NCBI RefSeq assembly: GCF_035573695.1
Contig: NZ_CP121694.1
Location: 596,501 to 660,500 of the forward strand
DNA: 64,000 nucleotides
Reading direction: 5' to 3'
DNA from: Metallumcola ferriviriculae
GTDB lineage: Bacteria > Bacillota > JADQBR01
In this document: positions 30,347-38,231 of the stretch, one piece after another
How positions within the stretch are numbered: position 1 is the first letter of the stretch
How the letters are laid out: every line of letters starts with the position of its first letter
Translations under genes and position numbers: made by a program
The notes under the pieces: model-generated
Told to the model about the DNA's origin: nothing
What the model saw: only the letters and a program-made list of their open reading frames with translations
The model's database searches: none

Positions 30347-31015
30347 TTAATAAGTAATTGTGACTGCTTTTGTTTCTTGATCCCAGTCTATAGACAAACC
30401 TAAACTTTCAGTAACGAACCTTACAGGGACCATGGTTCGCTCGTTTATTATTTGCGCAGGAACATCTATTTTTGTTAATACCCACTTTTGAGATTGTGTA
30501 TCCTTTTTATAAGCTTCATTGGAACCAATAACCAACCTAATGGTATTGCCATCCAGCGATATCAACACTTGTTGAAGTGCACTATCCCAATCAATATTTC
30601 CACCGATTGTTTCAACTATGGTTCTTATCGGTAAAAGCGTCCTGCCTTTAACAATCAAAGGCTTAGTCTCTCTTCTTGGATCAACTTCCGTCGTTTGCCC
30701 ATTTACTTTCATATATGGGTCGCCGATTTTCAAGATGATATTATTTGGTTTAGATATGGGTGCTGGAATCGGTGTAGGCTGAGGTTCAGAGGACGGCTCT
30801 GGCGTAGAGATGTTTTTCCAGCCGTAGTCGTGTGGTTTCCCAGCCTCAAGATAGGCTTTACCATTTTCATTCAAGTGTCTACTGCTGTCGTGGCAGTACG
30901 AACATTCATTACCGGTCCAAGAAGCAAATCTTTCCTCAGCTGCAGCGTATGACGATGCCGAAAATACGATAACTAACGATAGAAGCATGACAAATGTTTT
31001 CCTTGTCCTTCTCAC
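30347..31015 (-). CDS. Secreted monohaem protein with CuAO_N-type domain
   Basis: 222 residues. Signal peptide to about residue 28 (SSYAAAEE), then one c-type haem site ECSYCHDSSRHLNENGKAYL, a Pro/Ser-rich linker (PEPSSEPQPTPIPAP) and two CuAO_N-type repeats (LLPIRTIVETIGGNIDWDSA; MVPVRFVTESLGLSIDWDQE). Haem and CuAO_N in one chain suggests a redox protein held at the cell surface. GTG 31,015 is chosen because GGAGGT lies 8 nt upstream; the open frame extends further. Own terminator. Confidence 0.82.
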   Translation of the reverse strand: MRRTRKTFVMLLSLVIVFSASSYAAAEERFASWTGNECSYCHDSSRHLNENGKAYLEAGKPHDYGWKNISTPEPSSEPQPTPIPAPISKPNNIILKIGDPYMKVNGQTTEVDPRRETKPLIVKGRTLLPIRTIVETIGGNIDWDSALQQVLISLDGNTIRLVIGSNEAYKKDTQSQKWVLTKIDVPAQIINERTMVPVRFVTESLGLSIDWDQETKAVTITY

Positions 31016-31112
31016 TTTTTTGACCTCCAAATTATAGTTTACCCTAACCTTAATCGACATAAGTTTAAGTATTAGTTTAAGTATTATATATTACCCGAGA
31101 AAAATCCTCCCA

Positions 31113-31159
31113 TAGGGTGACACATGTAGGGTGACACATGGGGACGGTTCTTTTGTGTT
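31113..31159 (+). repeat. REP-like repeat, copy 6, with 14-bp tandem
   Basis: TAGGGTGACACATG occurs twice head to tail (31,113-31,140) and leads into GGGGACGGTTCTTTTGTGTT. The left arm (GACACAT) still pairs with the right arm. Confidence 0.85.
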
Positions 31160-31250
31160 TTGCACCACAGGATTGTTATTAAATTGATTTTGATTAATAA
31201 TTTATGGTAAACTAAATTTAGTAGAAAAGGGTTTGTGGGAGAGTGATAGT

Positions 31251-31517
31251 ATGCCGTTGATTTCTCAATTTTATGGGATTTTAATAAGGATGTTTTATAA
31301 TGATCAGGAACAGCATCATTTACCGCATTTTCATGCTGTTTATGGGGAATTTTCAGGTTCATTTACTCTTGAAGGCGATATTATTACTGGTAATATTCCA
31401 AAAAAACAACAGAAACTTATTGCTGCATGGGCTACAATTCATCAGGAGGAACTAGAAGCGTTATGGAAGACTATTCAAGAGACTGGAGAGTATTTTAAAA
31501 TAAAAGGATTGGAGTGA
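31251..31517 (+). CDS. DUF4160-family protein, likely toxin-antitoxin component
   Basis: 88 residues from ATG 31,251 (GGGAGAG upstream; an open frame from a TTG at 31,233 is less likely). The pattern ISQFYGILIRMFYND, HHLPHFHAVYGE and IIWATIHQEEL-like end (AAWATIHQEELEALW) is that of DUF4160. These proteins are nearly always paired with DUF2442, as here. The His-rich HHLPHFH patch is conserved and may be functional. Biochemical activity is unknown. Confidence 0.85.
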   Translation: MPLISQFYGILIRMFYNDQEQHHLPHFHAVYGEFSGSFTLEGDIITGNIPKKQQKLIAAWATIHQEELEALWKTIQETGEYFKIKGLE

Positions 31518-31523
31518 TCTATA

Positions 31524-31754
31524 ATGGTGCCTAGACCAAAAACAGTTAAACCTTTGGATAACTATTGTTTACAAGTTACATTTGATAATGGAGAAACTAA
31601 AATATATGATATGTCCTCGCTAATTGAAAAGCCTTTTTATAGAGATTTGAAGAATAAAAACATTTTTAAAGCTGTTAAAGTAAGTGACATAACACTGGAA
31701 TGGCCATCAGGAGAAGATATTTGCCCAAATGAGCTTTATTATAAAAGCAAATAG
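31524..31754 (+). CDS. DUF2442-family protein, partner of DUF4160
   Basis: 76 residues: KPLDNYCLQVTFDNGETKIY, then a LIEKPFYRDLKN segment and VSDITLEWPSGEDICPNELY, the whole DUF2442 fold. 6 nt after the DUF4160 gene with GGAGTG as its ribosome site. The pair behaves as one unit; which is toxin is not established. Confidence 0.86.
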   Translation: MVPRPKTVKPLDNYCLQVTFDNGETKIYDMSSLIEKPFYRDLKNKNIFKAVKVSDITLEWPSGEDICPNELYYKSK

Positions 31755-31758
31755 AAAA

Positions 31759-31811
31759 GACACAAGGGGACGGTTCTTTTGGGAGTGGCAAGGGGACGTT
31801 TCGTTTGCCAC
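31759..31811 (+). repeat. REP-like repeats, copy 7 and a GTGGCAA variant
   Basis: Copy 7 is cut after GGGGACGGTTCTTTT. It is followed at once by a variant with GTGGCAA/TTGCCAC arms and core GGGGACGTTTCG (31,785-31,811). The arms have changed together, keeping pairing. Confidence 0.82.
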
Positions 31812-31830
31812 CAGCATACCAACAAAACCA

Positions 31831-31858
31831 TTGATTTTGTGATACAATGTGATACAAT
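31831..31858 (+). promoter_or_regulatory. Candidate promoter and operator of the BrnT/BrnA pair
   Basis: TTGATT, 16-nt spacer, TACAAT. The -10 lies in a tandem GATACAATGT-GATACAATTA repeat that could be the site for autoregulation. Confidence 0.45.
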
Positions 31859-31884
31859 TATATTAACAGGTGGGGTGTGTAGAT

Positions 31885-32178
31885 ATGATGCTGATAAAAT
31901 CCATTCGATGGACAGTTGACAGAGAAGCTCATATAGCCAGACATAACCTTTTGCCCGACGAAGTGGAAGAAGCTATCTTTAGTGATCAACAAGGCAAAAC
32001 TTTTTTTGTTTCTCAGGCCAGAAGGAATAAAGAGGAGAAAGTCTATGCCTACCTTGGGCGAACGGGTGGCGGTCGCTATATTAAATTTATATACATCTAT
32101 GAGGGTTACGGAGTAGCTTTTCCGGTTATGGCTTTGGACATGAGCAAGACTGAAAGGAGGATTTACCATGGTAAGTGA
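31885..32178 (+). CDS. BrnT-like (DUF497) toxin
   Basis: 97 residues from ATG 31,885 after AGGTGGGG. The BrnT fold is shown by HIARHNLLPDEVEEAIFSDQ, the GRTGGGRYIKFIYIYEG centre and DMSKTERRIYHGK end. BrnT is a RelE-like ribonuclease. It overlaps the antitoxin gene by 11 bp. The start-proximal IRWTVDREAHIARHN replaces the WDxxKxxxNxxKHG motif of canonical BrnT, so activity may differ. Confidence 0.82.
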   Translation: MMLIKSIRWTVDREAHIARHNLLPDEVEEAIFSDQQGKTFFVSQARRNKEEKVYAYLGRTGGGRYIKFIYIYEGYGVAFPVMALDMSKTERRIYHGK

Positions 32179-32431
32179 TAAAAAAATACCTGAATTTGAC
32201 TCGGTTAAAGAGATGGCCGAATTCTTTGACCGCACTGACTTAACTGACATTGAGCTTTCTGATGCTAGAGTTGACTATCAAAAAGGGGAAAACAGTTCTA
32301 GAGAGATGAAACATATATCAATTAGAGTGCCCAAGGGTGACTTAGAGGCCTTACAGAACCTGGCTGAAAAAGCCGGCGTGGGTTATACTACTTTTGTAAG
32401 AATGCTGATAAAACAGGCAATTAGCAAATAA
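32168..32431 (+). CDS. BrnA/CopG-like ribbon-helix-helix antitoxin
   Basis: 87 residues. The N-terminal half (EMAEFFDRTDLTDIELSD) should wrap the toxin; the C-terminal RHH reads KHISIRVPKGDLEALQNLAE. AAAGGAGG lies 5-7 nt before the ATG, within the toxin gene. Expected to repress its own promoter. Confidence 0.84.
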   Translation: MVSDKKIPEFDSVKEMAEFFDRTDLTDIELSDARVDYQKGENSSREMKHISIRVPKGDLEALQNLAEKAGVGYTTFVRMLIKQAISK

Positions 32432-32438
32432 AGGGTGA

Positions 32439-32464
32439 ATACAAGGGGACGGTTCTTTTGTGTC
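32439..32464 (+). repeat. REP-like repeat, copy 8
   Basis: Core GGGGACGGTTCTTTTGTGTC with a shortened left arm (TACAA). Starts 8 nt after the brnA stop and may act as its terminator. Confidence 0.88.
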
Positions 32465-32685
32465 GTTTCTCCATTTCACATTGATTTTAATAGGGATGCT
32501 CAGTATTATAAAAAACTGCTGGAAATGCTGATGGGCTGATGTAGTTTGGCTGAAGGCATGAAATGGCTGGATTATTTTTTATACTATATGATATAATAGT
32601 AATTGACAATATTAGGCAAACAAAAAATTATAATGATTTTTGTCAGAGACATGTTATTTACCCAATCTTAAATAGCTGCTAATGT

Positions 32686-32985
32686 TTGGGGGAACTATTA
32701 CAAATTGCCCAAAAGTATATTGATTCCCTTGAGGAGGAAATGAATATTTCAGCAGCCTATGTATATGGATCATATATTAGAGGTAATTTTGATGAGGATA
32801 GCGATATTGATATAGCGGTAGTTTCAGATGAATTCACAGGTGATGTTATTGATGATAGATTTAGATTGATGAAGTTTCGAAGAAAAGTTGATATCAGGAT
32901 TGAACCGCATCCTTTCAGTTTAATAGACTTTAATGATAATCCGTTGAGTAAAGGTATTTTGCAGGATGGAGTCAAGTTAAAATAA
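32686..32985 (+). CDS. MNT-type nucleotidyltransferase, orphan
   Basis: 99 residues with the minimal nucleotidyltransferase signature VYGSYIRGNFDEDSDIDIAV (GSx-loop and paired Asp). MNT proteins AMPylate or otherwise block HEPN toxins in HEPN-MNT modules. No HEPN gene follows; the next 80 nt hold small repeats, then a DUF4258 gene. TTG start after ... TAATGTT is weak (no clean ribosome site), so expression is uncertain. Confidence 0.75.
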   Translation: MGELLQIAQKYIDSLEEEMNISAAYVYGSYIRGNFDEDSDIDIAVVSDEFTGDVIDDRFRLMKFRRKVDIRIEPHPFSLIDFNDNPLSKGILQDGVKLK

Positions 32986-33068
32986 AATGTGCCTAGTGCC
33001 TTGTGCCTGGCATCTACAAAATTATAATGATATTAAAAGGTCTATTATGATTTCAGGGAGATAAGTAT

Positions 33069-33398
33069 ATGGACGAAAGGAAAATAGATATAGGAACCAT
33101 TACAAGACTTGTTGCTGAAGACAAAATGGTTTGGAGAAATCATATTCTTGCTCGTATGCAGCAGAGGGGAATTAAGATTCAAGATGTAGTGGACTGTATA
33201 TTATCAGGGGAAATCATTGAACAGTATTTTGATGATTATCCTTATACAAGTTGTCTAATACTAGGCTGTACTGATAAGGGAAGATGCATTCATACGGTAT
33301 GTGCTTTAGGGCAGGATAAGGTTTGGATGATTACCACGTATTTCCCGGACAAGGAAGAATGGCATGATGACTTTCGCACCAGAAGGAGGAAGGTTTAA
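33069..33398 (+). CDS. DUF4258-family toxin candidate
   Basis: 109 residues. NHILARMQQRGIKIQDVVDC, GEIIEQYFDDYPYTSCLILG and VCALGQDKVWMITTYFPD are the DUF4258 pattern, a RelE/MqsR-like fold found with zinc-finger antitoxins. The stop overlaps the next start by one base (TAATG), so the two are coupled. A decayed copy exists at 29,763. GGGAGA precedes ATG 33,069. Confidence 0.86.
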   Translation: MDERKIDIGTITRLVAEDKMVWRNHILARMQQRGIKIQDVVDCILSGEIIEQYFDDYPYTSCLILGCTDKGRCIHTVCALGQDKVWMITTYFPDKEEWHDDFRTRRRKV

Positions 33399-33628
33399 TG
33401 AACTGTATCGCCTGTAAGGCAAACGTTAATGACGGAGAAGTCAATCATACTGTTGACATTGAGGGGCGAATTATTGTTGTGAAAAATGTACCTGCAAAGG
33501 TGTGTCAACAATGTGGAGACTATTATATTGCACATGATACTGCATTAAAACTGGAAGAGATAGTAGAAGAAGCTAAAGGAAATGGAGCAGAAATTACAAT
33601 AATCAATTATCATGACCGGGCTGCATAG
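33398..33628 (+). CDS. YgiT/MqsA-type zinc-finger antitoxin
   Basis: 76 residues with two CxxC pairs (MNCIACKANV and PAKVCQQCGDYYI) that bind zinc, as in the MqsA N-terminal domain. It lacks the MqsA HTH, so DNA binding, if any, is by another route. GGAGGAAGG precedes the ATG. Confidence 0.88.
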   Translation: MNCIACKANVNDGEVNHTVDIEGRIIVVKNVPAKVCQQCGDYYIAHDTALKLEEIVEEAKGNGAEITIINYHDRAA

Positions 33629-33639
33629 CAAAACACAAA

Positions 33640-33658
33640 ACACAAGGGGACGGTTCTT
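33640..33658 (+). repeat. REP-like repeat, copy 9 (right arm lost)
   Basis: ACACAAGGGGACGGTTCTTG, then unrelated DNA. The break coincides with the inverted-repeat element that starts 33,667. Confidence 0.8.
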
Positions 33659-33666
33659 GAAGGGTT

Positions 33667-33759
33667 CAATCGGAAGTTTTGCGCACGAAAATAGGCTCAA
33701 CTATCGCTATTTAGCTGATTGTTGGGCCTTTTATTAACCTTGCGCAAAATTTTTGATTG
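33667..33759. repeat. 93-bp inverted-repeat (MITE-like) element
   Basis: Ends CAATCGGAAGTTTTGCGCA (33,667-33,685) and its reverse complement with three changes (33,741-33,759). The inside folds through GGCTCAA/TTGGGCC. No coding capacity. It could be a terminator-like structure or a small non-autonomous element. Confidence 0.55.
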
Positions 33760-33824
33760 CCCTAGAAGAATGAAGTCGCGCCTCTCTTAGACAAACTTTG
33801 CTATGGGGATTCAATCTTTTGATT

Positions 33825-34721
33825 TCAATAAAAGAATACTTTAGCTAGTAGTCCATAATGCCTGATTTTGATAAATCCCTTCGGAAGTATATGCATTAAA
33901 AACCGACGAATGAATTCCACACCTTTAAGGGTTATTGTGCCTTTCTTATCACCTTTTTTGTAGTTCTTAACTGCAATTGTGACTGTATCCTTATCCATGG
34001 AAACAATTCTGTTATTGGATATGGCGATGCGATGTGTATAGCGACCTAGATATTGGACAACAGCCAAAGGGCCTGAAAAAGTCCTTTTTGTATAGGTGTA
34101 CCAATCTTTGGTGTAGCATTGGTTAAGTAAAGATTGGAAAGCTTTTGGATTTTGGTATTGTACCGCCTCTTTAAAAAATTTAAGCAGGTCCTGCCGGTAG
34201 TATTGTTTCAGGTAGTATAGAAATTTACCGCGAAATTTTTTTGCCAGTACTTTCACGGGAATAAAGAACTTTTTACTGCTGTTTCGCCATTTTTTGTCTT
34301 TTGTCAGCCCTCCTGCCAGTACCACTGTATGAATGTGGGGATGAAAATGCAGATCTTGTCCCCATGTATGCAATAAGGAAAAAAAGCCAATCTGTGCACC
34401 AAGATATTTTTTATCCCGCGAAAGTTCCAAAAGGGTTTGGGCACTAGCTTTATACATCAAATCATATAAAAGTTTCTGGTTTTGATAAATCAGCGGCTGA
34501 AGTTCTTGAGGCATGGTGAATACTACATGAAAGTAGGGGGCATTGAGGATATCCTGACTTCTTTTATCTACCCAGATTGCCTTATTAACTCCTTGACATG
34601 AAGGGCAATGCCGGTTTCGACAAGAGTTGTAGTGCACCTCAATATGACCGCATTCTTTACATACATGGACATTTCCGCCTAAAGCCGCAGTCAGCCCTTT
34701 TAATATATTTTGTAATTTCAC
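33825..34721 (-). pseudogene. Truncated IS91-family (Y2) transposase
   Basis: 298 residues against about 380-400 for the family. Zinc-finger region CKECGHIEVHYNSCRNRHCPSC is followed by the HUH motif LHFHPHIHTVV and VQYLGRYTHRIAISNNRI with a candidate catalytic Tyr. The C-terminus stops at RHYGLLAKVFFY, where the family goes on about 80-100 residues. At the other end, native sequence stops near 34,691: the first about ten codons (from GTG 34,721) come from DNA shared with 37,717. Both ends are therefore broken. Confidence 0.8.
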
Positions 34722-34892
34722 TGTTACGGTTCAGGTCATAGGCAGGTTTATTAGCCAGGCTATAGAAATATATCCTGTTTTAAGTAAAATACCTTAAGGC
34801 TGGAACTATGCACCCAAAGCTTTTTTCGGGAGTCTGTTATTCTTTCTGTTAGTCTTTCCACAGGATTCCTTCCTCCTTGACTCTTTTTAAAA
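34692..34892. repeat. Partial duplicate of the HEPN/MNT flank with HEPN deleted
   Basis: 34,692-34,828 matches 37,717-37,852 (one indel) and 34,827-34,892 matches 38,197-38,262 (one change). The about 340 bp between, which code for most of HEPN, are missing. The joint lies in a GCTTTTTTCG/GCTTTTTCGG microhomology. Leaves about 15 codons of MNT end, 13 of HEPN start and 6 of HEPN end. Confidence 0.88.
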
Positions 34893-35045
34893 CTGGTGCT
34901 GCGTGATAAAAATTTCACAAGCGTGAGGCTATTTTCTTGAAATGTGCAGGAATTTGTCTGTTTAGCTAGAAATATATTATATTATTGGTAATGTTGGTAT
35001 TTATTTCATTTGAATCGAAAAGAGGCACGGTTGGAGGTCTATTCC

Positions 35046-36629
35046 ATGCAGAAGACTTACCTCAAAAAACTGGTTTTACTAATCCTTTTATTAATTGTAG
35101 TTATTCCTAATGGTACAGCATTGGCCCACGAGGTTTATAACGACAACATGGAGCCGGAGGATGGCCCTATGGGAGCGATAGGAACATATATTTATGGGAC
35201 TAACGCCAATAAAACCGGTACCGGTACAGGTATTGTTGAAGGATATGACATGAGTAAAGATTACAAAGTGCGCCGGGCAGATGGTAATCCATATGTGCAC
35301 GGTCAATTTAAGAAAAATACCAACGCTTGCGCATCCTGCCACATGACTCACACCGCCGCAGGGGGTTCGCTGCTCCTGCGAAACGGTGTTTACAACACTT
35401 GCACCGCATGTCACGATGGCACCTTAGGTAAACTCAATGTATTTGATATTCCCGTCTATGACAGTTCAGTGGAAGCGGCGGATTATGTCAATGTAGGCGG
35501 AGGTTCTTTCGGCGGAGTGGTTGATACGGTATACAATGCGTCTATGCATTTGGCAAGAGGCAGTATAACCTTAGTCACAGCGCCTGGCGGTAATAAGTCA
35601 TTAAATGCTGATCTTAATGGTGACGGCATAAACGATACAGAGACGGAATCTTGGACAGGCGACTTTGACTGCAGCGCCTGCCACCAACCTCACGGCTCAT
35701 ATAGTGATAGATTACTAGTGCCTAATCCCGCCAATATAGAGCGTCAGGCGCTTACAGTAGCTAGTTGGGAAGTGATAGGTACCCAGGACGGGACTAATGT
35801 TTGGGGCGCGGTGTATGAGGGAGAGGTTGTTGAAGGCCCTTGGTTACATATGGAATCATATTCGTTAGGGAAAACCCAAACTGTAATCTACCAGGCTGTA
35901 TATGAGGTGGACGTTTCTATTACTCCAATGGTGGTTGACCCCGATAAGAATCAAGGGGATGATGGCTACATACTGCCGAGCAGCGTACACTTAAATGATA
36001 ACTTTGCTATTAATTATGCCCAAGGAATAGCAACCAAGAAGGATAGCTATACGCCTCCCGCCAACTTAAAGATTGCCATAGTACCGGCCTTGGTAGTAAA
36101 GGTTGATAAAGGGTATTTCGAGGGTGACGGTGATTCGGTTCCGGTAGGCCCATACAATGTTGATGTTCTCGGTGGCGGCAATAGTTATGAGCAGGGTTTG
36201 GATGGCACGATTATTAGATGGCAAGGTGTCAACGAAACCACTAACCTAGGCAAAAACGGTATCACATGGTTTTGCGCGGGATGTCATACCGACTATTACG
36301 CTGAAAAATATGATGCCGGAGGTGGTTTGGAGGGAAGGTACGCAACAGCGTACCGTCATACCATTAACCGCCAATCTGTAGACGGTTCCGGGGAACAATC
36401 TTTTGTATATGAATATGGGCTTTACCAAGGATCTCAAGAAGATGTACTAACATGTCTATCATGTCATTATGCACATGGTACCACTAAACAGATAATGCGT
36501 AACGCTGATGATACCCAGGCCCAGGATGCCGACGCAAACCCGTCCTCCGCGATTAAGAGGTATGTGAATATGGCGGTATGTTGGAAATGTCATGGTGAAG
36601 AACTTGACCCCGAGTTCCATTCTTTTTAA
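35046..36629 (+). CDS. Secreted hexahaem c-type cytochrome
   Basis: 527 residues from ATG 35,046 (TTGGAGGTC upstream). Signal peptide/anchor (about residues 6-27), then six CxxCH sites: CASCH, CTACH near residues 95-125, CSACH near 215, CAGCH near 415, CLSCH near 480 and CWKCH near 515. Long beta-rich segments without haem separate the second, third and fourth sites. No second haem ligand pattern for decahaem families is seen. Likely carries electrons at the cell surface. No reductase or biogenesis gene is next to it. Confidence 0.85.
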   Translation: MQKTYLKKLVLLILLLIVVIPNGTALAHEVYNDNMEPEDGPMGAIGTYIYGTNANKTGTGTGIVEGYDMSKDYKVRRADGNPYVHGQFKKNTNACASCHMTHTAAGGSLLLRNGVYNTCTACHDGTLGKLNVFDIPVYDSSVEAADYVNVGGGSFGGVVDTVYNASMHLARGSITLVTAPGGNKSLNADLNGDGINDTETESWTGDFDCSACHQPHGSYSDRLLVPNPANIERQALTVASWEVIGTQDGTNVWGAVYEGEVVEGPWLHMESYSLGKTQTVIYQAVYEVDVSITPMVVDPDKNQGDDGYILPSSVHLNDNFAINYAQGIATKKDSYTPPANLKIAIVPALVVKVDKGYFEGDGDSVPVGPYNVDVLGGGNSYEQGLDGTIIRWQGVNETTNLGKNGITWFCAGCHTDYYAEKYDAGGGLEGRYATAYRHTINRQSVDGSGEQSFVYEYGLYQGSQEDVLTCLSCHYAHGTTKQIMRNADDTQAQDADANPSSAIKRYVNMAVCWKCHGEELDPEFHSF

Positions 36630-36638
36630 AAAGCAGGA

Positions 36639-36674
36639 ACACAAGGGGACACAGAGGGACGGTTCTTTTGTGTT
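36639..36674 (+). repeat. REP-like repeat, copy 10, before the RAYT gene
   Basis: ACACAAGGGGACACAGAGGGACGG then TTCTTTTGTGTT: a left arm with an extra ACACAGAGGG unit. It lies 45 nt upstream of the RAYT start, the typical REP/RAYT layout. The same doubled arm (ACAGAGGGACACAAGGGGAC) precedes the RAYT remnant at 27,777. Confidence 0.9.
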
Positions 36675-36718
36675 GTTTTTCAAGTTCGTATTTGTTAAAA
36701 TAAAATAGGGGTGTAAAA

Positions 36719-37477
36719 ATGCCCAGAAGAGCGAGAAAGAAAAGCAGCACAGGAATTTACCACGTTATTTTAAGGGGAATTAACAGACAAATAATATTTG
36801 AAGATGATGAGGATTATGAAAAATTGTTGGAAACGCTAAAGCAGCATAAAGACATAAGTGGTTGTAAAATTTTTGCTTACTGCTTTATGAGTAATCATAT
36901 ACATCTATTGCTCAAAGAAGGAGAAGAGGATTTAGGAACAACGTTTCGAAGGATTGGAGCAACTTATGTATATTGGTATAACTGGAAGTATAATCGGCGG
37001 GGTCATTTATTTCAAGATAGATATAAGAGTGAACCGGTTGAAACTGATAGATATTTTTTGACAGTCCTTCGTTATATTCATCATAATCCCTTAAAAGCAG
37101 GAATAGTAAAGAAACTTTCAATATACCCATGGAGTAGTTACAGAGAATACCTAGGAAAGCCAAGGATTTGCAATATAGAATTTACCTTTAATTTCTTTTC
37201 TGAAGATAGGGAAAAAGCCATAGAGCTATTTACGGACTTTCATTTAGAAGGAAATAATGATAGATGTTTAGAGTACGATCAAAATATGAGATGGAAAGAT
37301 ACAGAGGCCGTGGATTTCATAAAAGAGATTTCTGGGGTTCAAAGTCCAGTTGAGATCCAAAGCTTTGAAAAACAAAGGCGAAATGACATTTTAAGAAAAT
37401 GTAAAGAGAAAGGGTTATCCATTAGACAAATTGAAAGGTTAACCGGCGTTAGTTTTGGAGTCATTCGAAGAATATAG
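36719..37477 (+). CDS. REP-associated tyrosine transposase (RAYT, Y1 family)
   Basis: 252 residues, full length. Single-strand DNA nicking enzyme related to IS200/IS605 TnpA. The HUH motif is in YCFMSNHIHLLLK, the catalytic Tyr probably in LRYIHHNPLKAGIV, with GHLFQDRYKSEPV between. A C-terminal HTH-like segment (GLSIRQIERLTGVSFGVIRR) is typical of one RAYT subgroup. RAYTs are single-copy domesticated transposases that recognise REP hairpins, and a REP-like repeat stands just upstream. GGGGTG before the ATG. Two decayed relatives lie at 27,777 and 29,730. Confidence 0.92.
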   Translation: MPRRARKKSSTGIYHVILRGINRQIIFEDDEDYEKLLETLKQHKDISGCKIFAYCFMSNHIHLLLKEGEEDLGTTFRRIGATYVYWYNWKYNRRGHLFQDRYKSEPVETDRYFLTVLRYIHHNPLKAGIVKKLSIYPWSSYREYLGKPRICNIEFTFNFFSEDREKAIELFTDFHLEGNNDRCLEYDQNMRWKDTEAVDFIKEISGVQSPVEIQSFEKQRRNDILRKCKEKGLSIRQIERLTGVSFGVIRRI

Positions 37478-37508
37478 ACAACAAGGAAACAGTGCCAAAT
37501 ACTCCTGA

Positions 37509-37706
37509 AATTGGATAACATCAATAATTAAGGATTTTTTCGGCATATTTTCCCTGGGAGTGGTTTCCGGCCCGGTAGTTACGGGATTTTTGGCCCAATG
37601 GGTATTACACTTTTATTATAGCTGCCCGGTGACTCTTGCCGGCTCAATTATTATTAGAAAGCTAAGTCTACAAAAGCGAAAATTAAAAGAAGGGCTGTCC
37701 CTGTAA
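37509..37706 (+). pseudogene. C-terminal fragment of a membrane protein (possibly MFS transporter)
   Basis: No start codon. The frame reads FFGIFSLGVVSGPVVTGFLA, then a hydrophobic stretch and a basic tail (RKLSLQKRKLK) to a stop. GxxSLGxxxGPxxxGFLA resembles the MFS helix 5 or 11 region, but the fragment is too short for a firm call. It reaches a good terminator, so it is the end of a real gene cut off by RAYT-side DNA. Confidence 0.35.
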
Positions 37707-37727
37707 GTTCGGGATACAGCCCTTTTA
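37691..37727 (+). terminator. Terminator of the membrane-protein fragment
   Basis: AGGGCTGTCCC pairs with GGGATACAGCCCT and is followed by TTTT. Its right arm begins the DNA shared with 34,692. Confidence 0.8.
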
Positions 37728-37829
37728 ATATATTTTGTAATTTCACTGTTACGGTTCAGGTCATAGGCAGGTTTATTAGCCAGGCTATAGAAATATATCC
37801 TGTTTTAAGTAAAATACCTTAAGGCTGGA

Positions 37830-38231
37830 CTATGCACCCAAAGCTTTTTTCGTAATGAGTTCAATCCATTTTCCCATTAATATGAGGTAACCGGATAAAC
37901 GACTGTAGATTTGTTTTGCTAGGCTTTCGTTGTATGTGTGTACGGCCAGATTTCGGTCGTCTACCATATTTAAGGCTGTTACAGTTTCCGCATCGCTAAA
38001 GATGTTGACTTCTCGGCAGGCGCGGATAACGCCTTTAGGCGAACCAATGTCAATTCCTTCAACCTTGTAAAGCATTTCCCGGGCTGCCTTCCATATTGCC
38101 TCAAAGGTAAATTCAAACCTCTGAATAGCAGCATCGCGTTCAATGGTAGTAGGTTGTTCTATCGCCATCACTTCACGAAATGCAATAAGTGCTTTTTCGG
38201 AGTCTGTTATTCTTTCTATTAGTCTTTCCAC
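37830..38231 (-). CDS. HEPN-domain toxin (HI0074-type)
   Basis: 133 residues, all helical. The HEPN ribonuclease motif RxxxxH is present as DDRNLAVHTYNE. In HEPN-MNT modules the HEPN protein cuts RNA and is silenced by MNT-catalysed modification of the Tyr just after the motif (HTYNE here). GTG start with AAGGAATCCT upstream; overlaps the MNT gene by 13 bp. Confidence 0.9.
   Translation of the reverse strand: MERLIERITDSEKALIAFREVMAIEQPTTIERDAAIQRFEFTFEAIWKAAREMLYKVEGIDIGSPKGVIRACREVNIFSDAETVTALNMVDDRNLAVHTYNESLAKQIYSRLSGYLILMGKWIELITKKALGA

Noticed and set aside
33398-33628. A complete MqsA antitoxin
   Set aside because: The zinc-finger part is present but the HTH domain is not.
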